From: Lachnospiraceae bacterium | Lineage (GTDB): Bacteria > Bacillota > Clostridia > Lachnospirales > Lachnospiraceae | DNA: 13,987 bases | Reading direction: 5' to 3' | Assembly (NCBI GenBank): GCA_009787745.1 | Contig: WQST01000042.1 | Span: forward strand, 1 to 13,987 | In this document: one piece after another, positions 13,059 to 13,987 of the stretch | How the letters are laid out: each line of letters begins with the position of its first letter | How positions within the stretch are numbered: the first letter of the stretch is position 1 | Notes under the pieces: model-generated | Seen by the model: the letters and a program-made list of their open reading frames with translations, nothing else | What the model was told of the DNA's origin: nothing | Databases searched by the model: none | Position numbers and translations under genes: made by a program

Positions 13059-13987
13059 ATGTCAGGAAGAATAATTGAAACGAACATAAAAGAAGAAGAC
13101 ATTAAAATAGAAGGTTCACTGCGCCCGCAGAAATTAGATGACTATATCGGACAGATGAAGGTAAAAGAAAACCTGAAAATCTACATGGAAGCGGCGAAAC
13201 AGCGAAATGACCCCCTTGACCATGTCTTATTCTATGGGCCGCCGGGCTTAGGCAAAACGACATTAGCAGGAATTATCGCGATCGAAATGGGTGTTAATAT
13301 GAAAGTCACCAGCGGCCCCGCGATCGAAAAACCGGGTGAAATGGCGGCGATTCTTAACAACCTGAAAGAAGGCGACCTGCTTTTCGTTGACGAAATACAC
13401 CGCCTTAATCGGCAAGTTGAAGAAGTGCTGTATCCCGCGATGGAGGATTATTGTATTGATATTATGATTGGAAAAGGCGCTTCCGCCCGTTCCATCCGCT
13501 TGGATTTACCTAAGTTTACCCTAGTCGGCGCAACTACCAGGGCGGGGCTGTTAACCGCGCCGCTCCGCGACCGCTTTGGCGTGATTCATCGTCTGGAATT
13601 TTATACGGTTGATGAGCTAAGGTCGATTATAATCCACTCCGCACAGATTCTGAAAGTAAAAATCATGGTTGACGGAGCGGAAGAGTTGGCACGCCGCAGC
13701 CGCGGTACCCCTCGGTTGGCGAACCGTATCTTAAAGCGCGTCCGCGATTTCGCGCAGGTAAAATTCGACGGTGTCATTACCAAAGAAGTCGCGGTCACTG
13801 CCCTTGACCTTTTGGATGTAGATAAACTCGGTCTTGATCATATCGACAGGAATCTGTTGCTCACCCTTATTAATCAGTTTAAAGGCGGCCCTGTTGGGCT
13901 TGATACACTTGCCGCCGCTGTCGGCGAAGATGCAGGAACCATTGAAGATGTTTATGAACCATACCTTCTCAAAAACGGGCTTCTTAA
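13059..13987 (+). CDS. ruvB: Holliday junction branch migration ATPase RuvB (3' truncated by window)
   Basis: The frame from ATG 13059 stays open to the window edge (309 codons plus 2 nt, no stop), so about 20-40 C-terminal residues are missing. AAA+ features are all present: SLRPQKLDDYIGQ (20-32), Walker A GPPGLGKT (60-67), Walker B FVDEIH (109-114), sensor 1 GATT (157-160), arginine finger in APLRDRFG (Arg170) and sensor 2 in RGTPRLANR (about 214-222). The C-terminal winged-helix DNA-binding domain (about 245 on, NLLLTLINQFKGGPVGLDTLA) is also there. RuvB hexamers pump DNA through the RuvA-bound junction. The ribosome binding site is a modest AGGTGA just before the ATG. Confidence 0.96.
   Translation, partial: MSGRIIETNIKEEDIKIEGSLRPQKLDDYIGQMKVKENLKIYMEAAKQRNDPLDHVLFYGPPGLGKTTLAGIIAIEMGVNMKVTSGPAIEKPGEMAAILNNLKEGDLLFVDEIHRLNRQVEEVLYPAMEDYCIDIMIGKGASARSIRLDLPKFTLVGATTRAGLLTAPLRDRFGVIHRLEFYTVDELRSIIIHSAQILKVKIMVDGAEELARRSRGTPRLANRILKRVRDFAQVKFDGVITKEVAVTALDLLDVDKLGLDHIDRNLLLTLINQFKGGPVGLDTLAAAVGEDAGTIEDVYEPYLLKNGLL

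Noticed and set aside
13013..13078. 21-codon frame between ruvA and ruvB overlapping the ruvB start
   Set aside because: No ribosome binding site precedes it and the peptide has no recognisable features.

Overview
The window reads as a chromosomal segment of a low-to-moderate GC Gram-positive bacterium, most likely a Clostridia-type member of the Bacillota. The reasons are strong AAGGAGG-like ribosome binding sites, sigma-A-type promoters with extended -10 elements, and Bacillota-style RuvAB, HelD, MscS and GlgB-like proteins. I cannot name a genus. No tRNA, rRNA, insertion sequence, CRISPR array or integrase was seen.

Layout. 18-266 (-) is a small conserved-looking protein of unknown role. 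Divergent from it, 441-2957 (+) encodes a full-length glycogen branching enzyme homologue that has lost two of its three catalytic residues. It is coupled by a one-base stop/start overlap to an MscS-type mechanosensitive channel (2957-3769). After a 309-nt gap with a good promoter and a long 5' leader, 4079-6307 (+) encodes an unusual 742-residue protein. It has one membrane anchor, about nine 22-residue repeats, phage-tail-like modules and a Cys/His-rich C-terminus. This part of the window looks more AT-rich than its flanks.

The next 557 nt (6308-6864) hold four A-tracts at exact 12-nt spacing, a near-consensus promoter and an independent transcription unit of about 90 nt with three hairpins that ends in an intrinsic terminator. 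I call this a candidate small RNA. On the opposite strand of the same gap is what looks like a frameshifted remnant of a small membrane protein. An 826-residue MalT-like (LAL) LuxR-family ATPase regulator follows (6865-9345). Its 3' end overlaps, tail to tail, a histidine phosphatase on the minus strand (9323-10123).

The right part is housekeeping: a HelD-type UvrD-like ATPase (10244-12262), then ruvA (12377-12991) and ruvB (13059 onward, cut by the window edge), the Holliday-junction branch-migration motor.

The parts most worth attention are the catalytically disabled branching-enzyme homologue coupled to a channel gene, the anchored repeat/Cys-His surface protein with its long leader, and the promoter-hairpin-terminator RNA unit beside a large signal-sensing regulator. 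Any regulatory link among the regulator, the RNA and the surface protein is inferred from position only.
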